The position numbers and the translations under genes are program-made. From positions 18,910,001 to 18,974,000 of the forward strand of contig CM038915.1 in assembly GCA_021904315.1 (NCBI GenBank): 64,000 nt of DNA, in the 5' to 3' direction. Origin of the DNA: Sphagnum magellanicum (Eukaryota > Streptophyta > Sphagnopsida > Sphagnales > Sphagnaceae). This document shows positions 11,661-23,689 of this stretch, in pieces (within the stretch, counting starts at the first letter, position 1; each line of letters begins with the position of its first letter). The notes under the pieces were generated by a model. That model had not been told where the DNA came from. It made no database searches and worked only from the letters and a program-made list of their open reading frames with translations.

Positions 11661-11990
11661 GGATCAGGACCCACTAGTGCAGTAGTTGGCCATTCTGTCC
11701 ATTGGACAGGGGGGGATTTTTCATCCAATTTTCGAACTTTTTAATCAACATGGTAGCATAGTCAAACTTTTTGGTGTTGACCTTTTACCAAGTTTTTTCC
11801 CCAACTTTGACCTTTGATTTATTATTATTTTTCCTTGGGTTTTTCTTCCCCCACTTTACCCTCCATCTTGGCCTTACCTACCAACTAACAATCAACCCCC
11901 ATACCTACTTATTTATTCACCTTCCTATCTACCTATTTATTTATCCACTCACCTACCTACTTATCCATTGTTAATGACTAAATTTTTTTA
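11661..11990. repeat. Dispersed AT-rich repeat with (CCTA)-like tail, copy 1
   Basis: Contains AGTTGGCCATTCTGTCCATT, a polypyrimidine stretch, CTACCAACTAACAATCAACC, and a tail rich in ACCTACCTACTTA. The same order of blocks recurs at about 40850-41390 (AGTTGGCTGTTCTGTCCAT, CTACCAACTAATAACCAACC, then TTACCTACCTACTCACCC). The family is not recognised and no coding capacity is seen. Confidence 0.5.
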
Positions 11991-14040
11991 GTCTATCTAA
12001 TTTAAAAGGCCTCCTAATAATTTATTTAGTTATTAATGATAAATGTAAATTTATTGTTTCCTAATTATCAAGGAATGAAGTTATTAGTTTATCTATAATT
12101 TAGGGACTTGTGAAAAAAATTTAAATGAGCTCTTTATTTTGTATGAGAGGATGAGATGCCCTTGTGCCTAATGGGTGATTGGAATACAAGAAAGGGATAT
12201 TATAAAAAGAGTTGGGCATTGCGATTTTTTTTGGGAGAATTTGTCTTTGTTTTTTTATTTGCAAATAGATGTAGTTTGTTCTTGCTTAATATAGAAGAAT
12301 ATTGTAACTTTCACCCCAAAAAAATACTATATTCTTTTTCTTAGTACTAGTCGTTGAATGACAGCTACAATAAAGGGTGGTAGTTTCAAATCATAAAAGT
12401 AGTTTGTCCTTCTTGGAACAACTTGCAACAAAGTTGAAGTTTGAGCAATAAGGTAGGTATCTCCTATGTTGGTTGTTTTGGTTTCAACATATATATATAT
12501 TTTAAGAGAGCAAGATTGTCTTTGGAAGGAAATTTTCTTAGCTTTTTAATTGTTTGTATACCCAACAAAGCTCCCTTAGTGTGGGATTGCTGGGCTTGCA
12601 AATATATATTTCACAACCATAATATTAATCTTATTTCAAAACTTTGGTTGGATATAAGTGGCATCTTTGTTTTTTGTTTACTGAAATCAATTTGAGCTTT
12701 TGTAATTTTATAAATAATATACAATGACAAAAAGCTTTCTCTTGCCAATCATAGTTGCTTGGGTCCTTAAGCAAGTGAAGTTGTGGAAGGTAATGAGGTG
12801 TTGAGAGTGGGTGGTTTAAATTTTTTAGAATGTAGAGGTAGGACTATCTTGGAGAGGTAGTAGAAGCCTTAGAACTCTAACCCAACTTAAGACTTGGAAT
12901 TCTTACCTAACCCAACATTTTGCATATTTTTTTACAATATAAAAGGGGAGGAATGACATCCATTGTTGGCTAGCAAGGGGAGGCATATTTTACTCAAAAT
13001 TGACCTTTGCAATAGTACCATGAAATATATAGTGGCACATGGTCATAAGAAGCAACTAGACTAGATTTTGGATTGGATCAACCATCACGGAAAAGAAATG
13101 TTGTAATGGGCTGGGATAGCTTTGCAATAGTTCATCTGAATATCATAAAATTTAATTCTAGTATTATAGCGAGGAAAAAATAAAGTTAGTTTGAGAAACT
13201 TAAAGAAAGAAACAAGAAAAAGAAACCCAACTTGATTATTGCATTAAGAATTACAAAACAATTATAAGATGGCAAAGTGCAAAAAGAAAATACAACCAAT
13301 GAAATACAATAAAAAATACAATGAAAACTTCCATACACTAGTCCAAAATTCATAAAAAAATTCATACCTTAATGTAGAAACTAGTTACACACGTCTCTAA
13401 GCCTACAAGAGCAACCCCTTCCTTTCAACTACTTTATTGCAGCCCAACAGTTCTACCATCACTCTTCTCTCTCTCTCTCTCACACACACCCACCACACCA
13501 CCATATATTTTTCCTCTTGGAACCTTGGGTAACCAACCTCCATTACCCTTAGACAGATCCTACTTTCACTCCTCTTACCTTTATCTCCCTAAATTACTAC
13601 AAAAGGCCCCTTTTAAAATTACTGAAAAATAGGTAAACAAAGTTCACTTTACTTGAATAAGTTAAACTCGTACAATAACTGCAATAAAATAATGATAATT
13701 ATTATTCTTCTTTTAACACCATGGTAGTCTACCTCCAATCTTCATTCCACAATGGACAATTGGGAAATGAAGATTGGAAGTACCCCATCAACATACTACC
13801 TACATACAAGACGAAATGCTACCCCCCTCCCCACTAGCCCTTAAATAGCTACTGACCATCTATGTGCATCTATGTATCTATTCGCCCACTAATTAAGCCC
13901 TACCCTAGGGTAAACATGCCCCCCACCAAACACGAGTCTATCACCAAACGCTTTGGAAGATCTTTCTCAATTCTTCTCCATTTTGAGTGATTTAAAATGT
14001 TATAGCAGCGCCCTCTCAAGCTCTACAAATCGTCTCTGAA
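11991..14040. other. AT-rich non-coding DNA
   Basis: Nothing convincing is seen except a CT/CA microsatellite at about 13461-13490 and a degenerate relative of the fold-back repeats around 13720-13800 (GGTAGTCTACCTCCAATCTT...). Short open frames here have no recognisable protein features. Confidence 0.4.
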
Positions 14041-14316
14041 ATGCAAAGCCAAAGGAGCAGCCAAAAAAGAGCTGGAAAGAAAATACATTTTTTCGAATTG
14101 CAAAACTTGTTTTTTTTTTTCATTTTTCTTCTATGCAAAGCCAAAAGAGCAGCCAAACAAGAGCAGGAAAGAAAATACGTTTTTTCGAATTGCAAAACTT
14201 TGTTTTTTTTCATTTTTCTTCTATGCAAAGCCAAAGGAACAGCAAAAAAAGAGCAGGAAAGAAAATACGTTTTTTCGAATTGCACAACTTGGTTTTTTTC
14301 ATTTTTCATCTTCATT
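14041..14316. repeat. Three tandem copies of a 92-bp unit
   Basis: A unit beginning ATGCAAAGCCAAA(A/G)G and containing AAAGAAAATACGTTTTTTCG and a poly-T run is repeated at 14041, 14133 and about 14224. A shared flank, AAGCTCTACAAATC, lies on both sides (about 14018 and 14408), so the array sits inside a larger duplicated block. Length variation is confined to the poly-T run. Frames open on both strands are a by-product of the periodicity. Confidence 0.85.
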
Positions 14317-15105
14317 TTGTTGGCGCTTCCTACTTCATCGGTGCATAAACTTTTCTCCTTTTTTTTTCAAACTGAGCGATTTAGACTGCTCTGAAATCGC
14401 CATCTGAAGCTCTACAAATCATCTTGTAACTCTAAAGGCAACAAAATAATATTTAAGGATATTTTTTGAGGGGTTCGGAAATAAGCTATGAACTGTTAGA
14501 TCATAATTTTCTGTAAAAACGACAGAATCAACGAGAGTCACAAAGGAATCACCATCACTAGGTACTCACATGAGAGAATCGCCGAGTGTACAAAACTCCA
14601 GAATAAAGAGTAAACTCCATTAATGATACAACTACAGGAATAGATGATTCAAGTCTGCGCCTGCACGCAGAAGAAGTTTTGCGTGGATTCACAGAATCAC
14701 AATCTAGTTCAATCGTATCTCTACTACTATACATGAACCTTTCGCTTCAAATCGTATCTTTACTATACATGAACCTTTAGCTTCAAATCAAACCTCTCTG
14801 CTATTATACATGAACCCCTTAGCTTCAAATCAAACCTCGCTGATCTTAGTGCTAAAATTACAGTGCTCGATCGGTTGAATCTAGTCTACTTTCAGCTCCA
14901 TTGTACCTCTTGATTCAGCTAATACTAGCTTGTTAAACTGCATACTGGAGTGCCCCTCGTTTCCCATATTAGAACACAGAATGGATTGAAAAACTTTTGC
15001 TGGACATTCATAATTATGCAACCTCGACTTATTTTATGCGTGATGCAGCAGCGTAAATCATGAGTTTACTGCAGCACTCGCTAGCTAGCGCCTGCATCGA
15101 CTTTA

Positions 15106-15802
15106 CTAGAGTGCCGCATTGAGGTTGTCGGCCCGGCCCTCCCGTACACCTGCACGCTTTCTGTATTCGACGTCGACAGCACGGGCAATCTTCTGTTTTT
15201 TCCTCTCTGCATCATCATTATAACAGTGAAAGAATTCGGTAAGTATTGAGGCCGGGATTGAACCAAAGGGGATTCTAGGATGACGGTGAGAACCACGCAC
15301 ATGACTTTGTAGGACCACGAACTTCATAGTATTACTGTCTACAAGCAGATCAGTGCAGAATTTCTCGGTTTGATGTGCTCAGCGTCGAGTGCATCAACAA
15401 GTAGATCACAGAAAAGACACAGATCTTCGAAAGTTTCCTCAGCATTAAATCGAAGAGCATGGCCAGTGCAGTTTGGAGTCGTTATAAGTTTAAATTACCT
15501 GTGGCAGCAATTTTCTTGTTGGTTGCCGACTCCTTAGCAGCCACTCTGCGTATCGGGTGCAAGGGATGCGCAATGACATAGAAACCCAGACCCACATCGG
15601 CCCTGAAGTACGCCATCTTCTCGCTCACCGTGGCTCCGAACACTCTCATTCTTCTCCCAGAAGCCGCCCTTATATCCGTGAACTTGGTCACGGGGCCACC
15701 GACGATCTTGTTCTCAGCTACAGCACCACCCGCATTCTTGCGACTCCGCTTGGCGTTAACTCCAGTGGCATTAGCTGCCGTACTTCTTTTCCCAAACGCC
15801 AT
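15106..15802 (-). CDS. Uncharacterised 134-aa basic protein, left copy (two exons)
   Basis: Exon 1 is 15802-15499 and exon 2 is 15206-15106. The intron (GT-AG, 292 bp) interrupts the codon for Glu at a phase-1 position. The protein starts MAFGKRS and is Lys/Arg-rich, with a probable nuclear-localisation cluster (AKRSRKN, residues 17-23), a central block RAASGRRMRVFG, a hydrophobic patch GFYVIAHPLHPIRR, and a C-terminal basic helix-like region (ERKKQKIARAVDVEYRKRAG). No signal peptide or transmembrane segment is seen. I do not recognise the family. The right copy has identical exon lengths and is 80% identical over exon 1 by my count. MAFG is chosen because it is the first ATG shared by both copies. 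Confidence 0.7.
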
Positions 15803-16111
15803 CAACCTAAAATTTCTTTTTCCGAAACCTCTTTGGATCAAACTTGCGCTAGATGCAACCGAACAAATTTCAGCAGCTTGAGAGATCTAAAATCTGGAAA
15901 CCTTGCTGAAAAACCCTGCGCCCAAACAGTAAAAAAAAGAAGAGAAAACAAAAAGACAACTTTCAAATTAACAAACAAATGAAGAAGATACTGATGATGT
16001 CAGAGACTACAATTGCAAATGTAGAGGAATCGTGCGCGTGCAAACAAGGAGAAGAGAAAGATGGAGAGAGAGGAGCTGAAGAGTTTGTGTTTGTAGTTGT
16101 CTGGCGACTTT

Positions 16112-16152
16112 CTATATAGCCATGAGGTCGACGAGTGATATCTCGACACGTG
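16112..16152 (-). promoter_or_regulatory. Promoter of the left 134-aa gene: TATA box and G-box
   Basis: On the - strand CTATATAG (16112-16119) lies about 310 bp before the ATG, and a CACGTG G-box (16147-16152) lies 28 bp further upstream. The G-box is conserved in the other copy; the TATA box is not. The positions are those of a plausible core promoter, but no transcription start has been measured. Confidence 0.55.
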
Positions 16153-16289
16153 TATAGTTGATTTCACACCTGCCGGTTACAGACGCCTTAATAGATCGAG
16201 ACCTACTCGGACGACTTACTTACTTACTTACTTACAGTTTAGTGTCATTAAGTGGGCCAAATAGCGCCCGGGCTAGAACCCAATTGACG

Positions 16290-19200
16290 TTAAGTCTCAT
16301 GAAGCAATTCAAATCTAACTGTTTGACATTGCACTAAGAATCTAGCAAGGATGCCTTGCTGCTGACAGCTCAGCAATTCAGCCAAAGGTGTGATGGCAGT
16401 TAGTGGCAATGAACTTCTAAACCTCTCTCGAACACTTTGATAAGCAGGGCAAACCAATAAGAAGTGGTCCTCATCTTCAACCGCACCCAAGTTGCACAAT
16501 TTGCAGTAACGCTGCTGCACCGGCACCTTCACTGGCTTGACTTGCCTTCCTAGCTCAATCTGCAGCTTGTGATTCGCACAACAAAAACGTGCCAAGCTTC
16601 TCCTAAGCTGTGCATTGTCTACCCTGGAGAGGTATTCTTTGTACCCATACTGTGCTGAGCTATTCAACCCCAGATAGGCTCTCACTCGGCTGGAGTCAGC
16701 AGCAGCCATTTGATGGTGTACAATGTATTGCCTTTCAGACAACTGTTTGAGGCGAACACATGGTGGCAGCTGATCGTTATCGATGCACAAATTGTACATC
16801 GATAGTCATTCAGCTACTTGTGCTAGCCAGCAAACAAGCAATCGACTCTTTCTACCCATAGCACTTTGGTTATCGAGTAAGACTTTTCACCTGGCTGCAA
16901 GCAACTGCAGCTATACATCATAAGCTAGCCTGAGCATGCGATCTGAGTCTACCTCAGAACTGACACGTGAGAGAGAGCGCATGGTCTGTTGCCACCAAAA
17001 TATTTCTAGGGGAAACCTGCCAAACTCTGCCAACACGACGTAATTGGATGTCGTGGTGCTGACCCCCAACAACGATTTCAGAAAAGCCCGATGAACCACC
17101 TCTAACTGTTCACGTGCTATGTGGTCTGACCATACTTCACACCCATAGCTAAACACTGGTTTGACTAGTGCATCAAACAACTGGCATTGTAATGTTGGGT
17201 CAAAGATGCGCAGCTCTGCGCATCTGCACTGCAATGCAAAAACTGCCTTTTTCCCTGACATTGCTAACCACTGTATTGCCACTTGCATACCTTTTGTGCC
17301 ATGCAGCTCAACACCTAGATATTTGAAAGAGTTTAGTTGCTCTATAGCTTCACCCTCATACTGAAAAGCTTGACACATAGACTTGCGTGCTTCAAACACA
17401 ACAACCTTGGTTTTCTTGACATTCATAGTCAATTGACGCTCATAGCAAAAAGCTTGCAAGACATCCAGTTGCTTTTGCAATCTAGTAGGAGTGTGTGACA
17501 TGAAAGCTAAGTCATCTGCATACAAAAGCAACGAACAGCTAGTTGTTTTAACATTGGTGGTGTGTCACCCTCCAAAACATTCAACCGTTTCTTTAGGCCA
17601 TCTATGAAGAGGCCAAACAGGAGCGGGCTGAGGGGGCATCCTTGCTTCACTTCGATGCGGCAAAAGAAAGTGGGTGTGAACCCCTCCTCTGGATGGTGCA
17701 GGCAGGCCTGGTCTTGACGGTACATGGAGCGCAAGCACTCCAGTATTCGCCCACTGATGCCAAGTCCCTCCAGCACCTGCCACAACAGGTCCCTTGGTAC
17801 TGTATCAAAGGCTTTTTTGAAGTCCACAAAACAAGTGTATAGCTTCTTTTTCTGAAATCTAGCTTGTTCGATCAAAGTGCGAAGAATAAACAAGTTATCT
17901 GTTGTCCTAAAGTCCTTTCTGAAACTAGCCTGTCCCTTTGCACGTAAATCATTGGTCTCCGCCCATTGACTGATGCGAGACTCAAGAATCATTACAAACA
18001 CCTTGGCTAATACTGGTCCTACTATGATCCCCCTGTAATTGTTAAACTGACTACAATCACCCCCTTTGTACAGTGCATGTATGATCCCAACAAAGAGTGA
18101 TTCACAATAGCCCTCGCATAGAATTTTGTTAAAAGCAATCAATAGTGGTTGCTGCAGGGCAACAACTGCATCCAAAAGGAACTCTGGTTTGATGCCATCA
18201 ATGCCTACAACTTTGTGTCGTTTTAGCTTTTTGAATGCTTGCTGTACTTCAACTAGTGTGATGTCAACATTTAACTGTTTGTAATCAATACCATTGAGTG
18301 GAAAGGAGACCACCTGGGCTTGAATAGCGGCACTTATCACAGCTCCTGTTGTGGCTGGTGCTGTTGGAGGCTGGAGCAGTTGCTGGAAGCCATCCCTGAG
18401 CGCTTCGCTGGTGATGCCATTGACACCCTCAACGCACTTGCGGTACCGCTTCTAGAATGCTGCAGGATCCACCTTTGCTAAACCACATAGCTGTTTAGCC
18501 TTAAGCATGTCATAAGCACGTTTCTTCCTTTTGTACAACTATTTCATTTGCTTAAGTTTGACCTGCCTATCTGGGTGCGCATGTGACAATTTAGCAAACT
18601 AGCTTTTGGTCTGGCGACATTCTGTGTCAAACCAGGGTTTGTGGCTGTGTTTTATTGCTTTTCCTAAGGCCACTTGTCTATTTCCAAACACTTCTTCTGC
18701 AGATTGTGTGATGCACTATTGTAACAGATTGACTGTTATTTGTACGTCAGATGCATCAAGTACATCTGGGCTTGCCCAGACACCGATGTTATGCTGTACA
18801 CTCCTGTTAAACTCGACTGTTTTGGCAGTGTCATATTTGAAACATGGTAGGTGTTTGATTGCCTTTTGTTGAACAGGAGGGGGTTGCCACTGCTATGTGA
18901 TTGTAAGTACCAATGGTCTATGATCAGAGTGTGCATCTTTGTGACCTGAGTACTTTTCATCGTAGTTAACCTCTAAGCGCTTGACACCCTCTAATTGGTT
19001 CGTTGTCGTAAGAAAATAGTCCATAGTGCTAAAACCTTTATTAGATAGGCATGTGTACTCCCCTGATATGTCTCCTGGTGTGCGGCCATTGAGGATGAAC
19101 AGCCCAGTAGTTCTACAGAGATCCAGGAATTCACGATGCTAGCCAACCGTGACGGTGTCACAATTCTTGCGCTCTAGCATATCGTTGGGCAGGGTGTCCT

Positions 19201-19730
19201 CAATGGCCTGTGGCACTAGCAGCACATCTGCTAGTTGACTGCAATCAATGAAGTCAGTGTTTGTGCCTGTCCTTGCATTGAAATCCCCAGCAAGAAGCAC
19301 ACCGCCTAAGCTCATGGCTTCTCCAACCTCTTGGCATGTGTTCAAACAGGTTGCTGTCCGCATATGGCAAGCCTTGTGGAGCAGCATATACTATGCACAA
19401 GAATAAAGGCCTTTGGAAAGCATTGCCCAAGCGTAGCCAAATCCTAGTCCCATCCCTTGTAGTCTTCCAAACAGTAGTACTATTTGCCCATGTTTCCCTG
19501 ACTAGTACCGCAATGCCTCCACTGTGCTTTCGAATGACACCCTGTGGAGTCACAGGTCTGGCAACATCAAAACAGCAGAACCCTGGTAAGACCAGGAATG
19601 TATCGCCCGGGAAGTGATGTGTTTCTGTCAAAGTAACAACGTCAACATGTTGAAATAGGTCAAGCAGATGTTCATGTGTTTCTAGCTTTGTGATAGTGGC
19701 CCCATGGATGTTCCACAGGCACACGTGCAA
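16290..19730 (-). pseudogene. LINE ORF2: endonuclease, reverse transcriptase and zinc knuckle, broken
   Basis: From the 5' end on the - strand: an APE-type endonuclease (MHVCLWNIHGATITK, LTETHHF, then GGVLLAGDFNARTG in another frame), a degenerate linker (about 19130-18340), the reverse transcriptase (GIDGIKPE, FVDFKKAFDTVPRDLLW, KQGCPLSPLLFGLFID, and LLYADDLAF at about 17530), and a C-terminal zinc motif (CKLCNLGAVEDEDHFLLVC). It ends at a stop at 16290. The palm catalytic Asp residues survive. The endonuclease is split by a frameshift near 19300, the linker has stops, and the RT has a frameshift just before YADD and a break near 16800-16910. No RNase H domain is seen. Confidence 0.85.
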
Positions 19731-19751
19731 GTCTCTCTGGCCCCCGCCCCA

Positions 19752-20617
19752 CTATGCAGTAGGAGAGTTTACGACTTTGTGGTTGATGTAGAGATCGGCC
19801 CCATGCCAGTAGACCCGTTCGCCAACCTTTTTGGCCTCCTTGAAGGTGGCCCAAGCAGCTCGTTTCTGGGCCTGCTGAGCGGGAGTCAGGTCTTCGTCGA
19901 GCCCAAGCTGAGTGCCCTGCAGGCCTTTGTGAGCACGCAACACCATGAGCTTGTCGTGTACGGATGCTAGCGTGATGATGACTGTCGGTGCCTTGTTAGT
20001 GGCCTTATCCAGTTGCCCTGACGGTATCTGTCGGTGCACCTTCTACACCTGCACATGGTCAACAACTTTCAACCTGTCGAGCAGCTCCGTCTACACCAAC
20101 TCCATAAGTTGTTTTGAGGTTTCCCCCTTGCTCATGGTCAACCCAGTGACCCGGATGTTTGCCTCCTTGGCCTTGACAGGTTAGCATCCGTTGCCCGGTC
20201 CACCTTGTTGGCAACCTTGTCAACCTTCCTGCCCATGACCTCCTTCCACTTCTCCCCATTGTCCTGCATGGTATCAAAGCTTTTAGCCATCTCATCTACT
20301 TTATTTTGCAGCGTTTTGACTTGGCCAGTAACGGTCATAATCTTAGCTTCCATTGTTGGAGTTAGAATGTTTTCCGCGACCTGCTCCATAGTGACCTCAA
20401 TAGCATTATGCACATCCTGTTTCGTCACCACATTGGCCCTAGGGACCATGAGATGGTTGACGATGGCTGCTGCAGCAGCTGCCTTGCTCGTCTTGGCAGG
20501 CTTGAGGTTGTAGCGTGTACAAAGCGCCTGGAGTTTAGCCGCCTGCATCTCCATGATCGTCAGTGAGTCCTTATTCCATTCCCATGCTTTAGCGTCGAAA
20601 ACCGTGGCATTCGTCAT
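19752..20617 (-). pseudogene. LINE ORF1: SAP-like and coiled-coil RNA-binding protein, broken
   Basis: The N-terminal piece (20617-20138) starts MTNATVF. It has a segment resembling a SAP motif (QAAKLQALCTRYNLKP, residues about 25-45), followed by a predicted coiled coil (VKTLQNKVDEMAKSFDTM). After a frameshift a C-terminal piece (20039-19752) contains TVIITLASVHDKLMVLRAHK and LDEDLTPAQQAQKRAAW, typical of the C-terminal domain of plant LINE ORF1 proteins that bind element RNA. The SAP assignment is tentative. Confidence 0.65.
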
Positions 20618-21480
20618 TTAACCAAAACCTTAAACCCTAACTTTATTAAACCTTATCACCAATGCTTCAAAAATCCTCTTTTAATTTGTAAGGTTACATA
20701 CTCAGCATCGGTGGAGGTTTTCTTCATGCAAATCATGTAAAATGTGAATCACATACCGAGCACTAGTGTAGGTGTTCTTCATGCAAATCATGTAAAATGT
20801 GAATCACATACTACCGAGCACTGTTGGAGATGCTCTTACACAATCAAATAAGACATCAATTCGACTTTTTCAAAGAGTGGGGTGAGAGAGGCTCCCAGGG
20901 TCCACTAATTTCAGTCTTGAAGAATGATTTTAGGGTTTGGAAGGAAGAAACAGAGATGGATGGATTGCTTGCTTTCTTGCTTGCTGATTGAAGAGGAGGA
21001 AGTACAGGAGTCACCCAAGAAGCTATCTTCCCTCCAAAAGATGGGTCCTGTGAAGAAGCTCGCTCTCCTCTATTAGACACACTTGCGGACCTCTTCTTAG
21101 TGGTTCAAATAGTTAAGAACTGGAATGTGAGAAGTGAGCTCCATCGTCTTCTTCAGATGCCACCACTCTTCTTTCGGGAATCCAAGATTTTGCTCAAACC
21201 CTAATCAACAATTGCTGGTGTTGGTGCAGCACCTTCTCAGATCTGGAGTCGAAGATTTACAGTAGTTTGGAGTTCATGGAGGAGAGTTTCGCTGAGCCTT
21301 TGATCTCTGTCTCCTCTCTACCCAGCTGCCGAATTAGGTCAACCCTAGAACCCACCTCGAGGTTGCGAGCTTGCGAGCTCGGCAACACAAAAGAGATTCA
21401 TAGCTATTTTTCAAAAGTACATTGCACAATCTGTTGCAAAGGTTGGAAGGTTTCAAGAGGAACCAAAGTCCAAACCTGAC
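20618..21480 (-). other. Probable 5' region of the LINE
   Basis: This stretch sits between the LINE ORF1 start and the point where left-arm homology resumes, so I assign it to the LINE 5' region. It contains AAACCCTAAAATC, common in plant leaders, and GAGCATCTCCAACAG. A 75-bp open frame at about 21080-20856 has no recognised domain. It could instead be a separate insertion. Confidence 0.4.
20690..20830. repeat. Tandem duplication of about 65 bp
   Basis: The run TTCTTCATGCAAATCATGTA followed by AAATGTGAATCACATAC occurs twice, preceded each time by a CATCGGTGGAGG / CACTAGTGTAGG variant. It lies in the presumed LINE 5' region and could be a promoter monomer, as in other LINEs; that role is inference. 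Confidence 0.7.
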
Positions 21481-22770
21481 TGGGTAGGCAATTTGGTGAC
21501 GTGGCTGAAACGATGAGTCAGTGTTTAGTTGATTCGTTGAGCAGAAGGTCTGGCAATCACATCGTGACGCGTGGTGGATATTGCCATGTGTAGAAACTTG
21601 AGAGGGTAGAGGATGGTCACAACAAGATGACAGATCTCTGTTTGTGAATTATATACCAAAATAATTCCCATTTTGAAAAAAGAAAGAGGTGGAAAATAGG
21701 AGGAAAAGTGGGGAAAAAGGGGAAAAATAGAATATTCTGTTTTGGGTAGTTCTTGTTTAAAGGGCTAAAATTGCTTCCACATTTTCTGGTTGAAAATATT
21801 GGGTTGCAAAACGCATGGACATTTTTCTTTGAAAATATGGGGTAGAAAAATGGTTGCAAATTTCTCTTTGAAAGTATTGGGTTAGTAGATGCTTGCAAAA
21901 ATTTGTGTTTGAAAATATTGGGCAGAAAAATGGTTGCAAATTTCTCTTTGAAAATATTGGGTTAATAAAATTCTTGCAAAATTTGTGTTTGAAAACGCTA
22001 GACTAAAAATATTGGGCCTAAAAATATAGGAGTTAACTGCCAATGTTAAAATTTTGCCATTTTGTTTCCTAACTAATTAAAAAATAATTCAATAATAAGA
22101 CTATAGCATCAAGCAATGATATCTATGGGCAATGTAAAATAAATGGAGCACTGTTTCATGTCCTTTAATCCTTCAGAATTCTTGCAAAGAAAAGTGTTTC
22201 TGAATAAAAGAAAATTTAGTCCAAATATCTTGAAAGAGAAAATGTGCAAGGATTTGATGAAGTGGCAGAAAAGACGTAGTCAGTATCGAGGTCAGTCAAT
22301 CAACTCGTGACGCGTGGCGGATTCTTCCACATGTAGAGTCTTGAGAGGGTGGAGAATTGTAACTACAACATGACAGACCTTCGTTCGTGTATCCGTAACC
22401 AATGGGAAAATTATTCCCAATAAAAAAAATGGAAAAAAACAAGAAAAAAGGGGGAGAAATAGGAGAAATAGTGGGGAAAAACTTGGAAAAAATAGGATAT
22501 TTCTATTTTGGACACTTCCTGTTTTTAAAAGGCTGAAATTGCCTTCTTCCACATTTCTCTTGAAAATATTGGGCTAAAAATGCTTGCAAGTTTTGTTTTT
22601 TAAAATATTGGGCTCAAAGGTACTTGCACATTTTCAGCTTGATTGGGCTAAAAAATGCTTGGACATTTTTCTTTGAAAATATTGGGCAAAAACATGCTTG
22701 CAAATTTCTCTAATGAAAATATTGGGTTAAAAATTACTTGCAAAATTTCTCTTTGAAAATTTTGGGCTAA
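21481..22770. repeat. Blocks B1 and B2: two direct copies of a repeat with a 50-60 bp internal periodicity
   Basis: B1 (21481-22256) and B2 (22257-22770) both start near a GTGGCAGAAAA/GTGGCTGAAA motif, pass through GTGACGCGTGG and a purine-rich stretch, then contain tandem units of the form GAAAATATTGGGnnnAAAAAT followed by TTGCAAATTTCTCTTT. B1 belongs to the left arm; B2 is the spacer at the palindrome centre. A third copy, in inverse orientation, is in the right arm (30770-31140 plus 32787-32930), split by a LINE. No coding function is evident. Confidence 0.75.
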
Positions 22771-22893
22771 CAAATCCTTGCACATTTTCTCTTTCAAGAT
22801 ATTGGACTAAATTTTTTTTATTCAAAAACATTTTTCTTTGCAGGAATTCTGAATGATTAAGGGACATGAAACCATGCTCTATTTATGACATTT

Positions 22894-23627
22894 TGTAACC
22901 TAAAAAGGAGAGTGCTTAACTTAAACAAACACCTTGTTGCCTACTGGATCTATACACGATTTGTAGTTCCTAGGGTTCTGACTACACTTTTGATCTTTCC
23001 TTCCTAGTCATAAGCATTTGCCTACAAACACCCTGCAAACTTTTGCTCACACACAAAGCTTGTGCTCATGGGCTTCCATGCTAACACATTCAACAGATCT
23101 CTGGCTTTGGATCTCACTCTATTCTTCTTTCAGACAATGCCACATGAAAACAAAATGCAATTCCTTGGCCGAGCTACTGTTACAGCGGAAAAAAATCAGT
23201 AACCAGCCAAGAATGTTGGCAACCAGCAGATCTCCTTTACTGCCTATACATCTTCTAAGCTTTTCAACCACAGTCAGTGTTCCTCTCTTCTACTGGTTAT
23301 TCTGCAGAAAGATTGAGGACCCCCTCCATAGCTCATCTCTTCAGCACCTCCAAACCGCCTCAGCTCATAATTGCAGCTCCATTCCTCACCATAATTCGGC
23401 GCCGCCTCTACCACGCGTGATCAGCCTCCATGCTCATTGAGTAGTAGCCGCCATTCATTCCTTCCTATACAACATCTCACACACACCCAGAGAGAGATTT
23501 CCCATGCACTTCCATGTAGTAGTAATGGAGAGACAGCCGCCACAAAAAAAAATGGCTAATAAAGCAAACTTAACTTCCAAGATCAAGAAGTGTTCACACT
23601 GGCATGGCGACTTAATTTCGTGTTACA
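22894..23627 (-). repeat. Gypsy 3' LTR
   Basis: Read on the - strand it begins TGTAACACGAAATTAAGTCG and ends CTCTCCTTTTTAGGTTACA, so the ends form the inverted repeat TGTAAC/GTTACA. About 20 differences from the other LTR were counted by eye over about 730 bp, nearly all transitions, i.e. about 97% identity. It carries nine terminal bases missing from the 5' LTR. Confidence 0.85.
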
Positions 23628-23689
23628 TATGTAACCCCATCCGTTTTTGAAAAGCTGAGTCCCTCAGCCCCACTTAGTTTGGTGGAATG

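Larger units (their letters stand above)
16214..21480 (-). mobile_element. LINE (non-LTR) retrotransposon, near full length, degenerate
   Basis: On the - strand it carries a 5' region, ORF1 (20617-19752), ORF2 (endonuclease-RT-zinc finger, 19730-16290) and a 3' tail of (TAAG)n, seen on + as ACTTACTTACTTACTTAC at 16214-16235. It interrupts the left arm: the other arm runs straight through the corresponding site. The 5' end near 21480 is inferred from where homology to the other arm resumes. A clear target-site duplication was not found. Frameshifts and stops disable both ORFs. Confidence 0.75.
14820..22256. repeat. Left arm of a large inverted duplication
   Basis: This arm contains, in order, the 3' flank of the 134-aa protein gene, the gene on the - strand, its promoter, an inserted LINE (16214 to about 21480), and block B1 (21481-22256). 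The same material occurs in reverse order and orientation at 22771-34290. Without the LINE the arm is about 2.2 kb, matching the right arm without its insertions. Introns and upstream DNA are shared, so the duplication was DNA-level, not by retrocopying. The arm ends read ATGTGCAAGGATTTG (left) and CAAATCCTTGCACAT (right). Confidence 0.85.

Noticed and set aside
14016-14394. Open frames of up to 117 codons on both strands
   Set aside because: They arise from the 92-bp tandem repeat with poly-T/poly-A tracts; translated products are low-complexity repeats without a known domain.
15557-15982. A 141-codon + strand frame antisense to the left 134-aa gene (and 33650-33336 antisense to the right copy)
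   Set aside because: The sense frame has matching exon lengths and splice sites in both copies and reads as one conserved spliced protein. The antisense frames are shadows of the GC-richer exon.
21481-22770. Possible CRISPR-like array from the regular ATATTGGG motif
   Set aside because: The repeats are degenerate, the intervals are part of the repeat and not unique spacers, and the context is a plant nuclear genome. It is an ordinary minisatellite.
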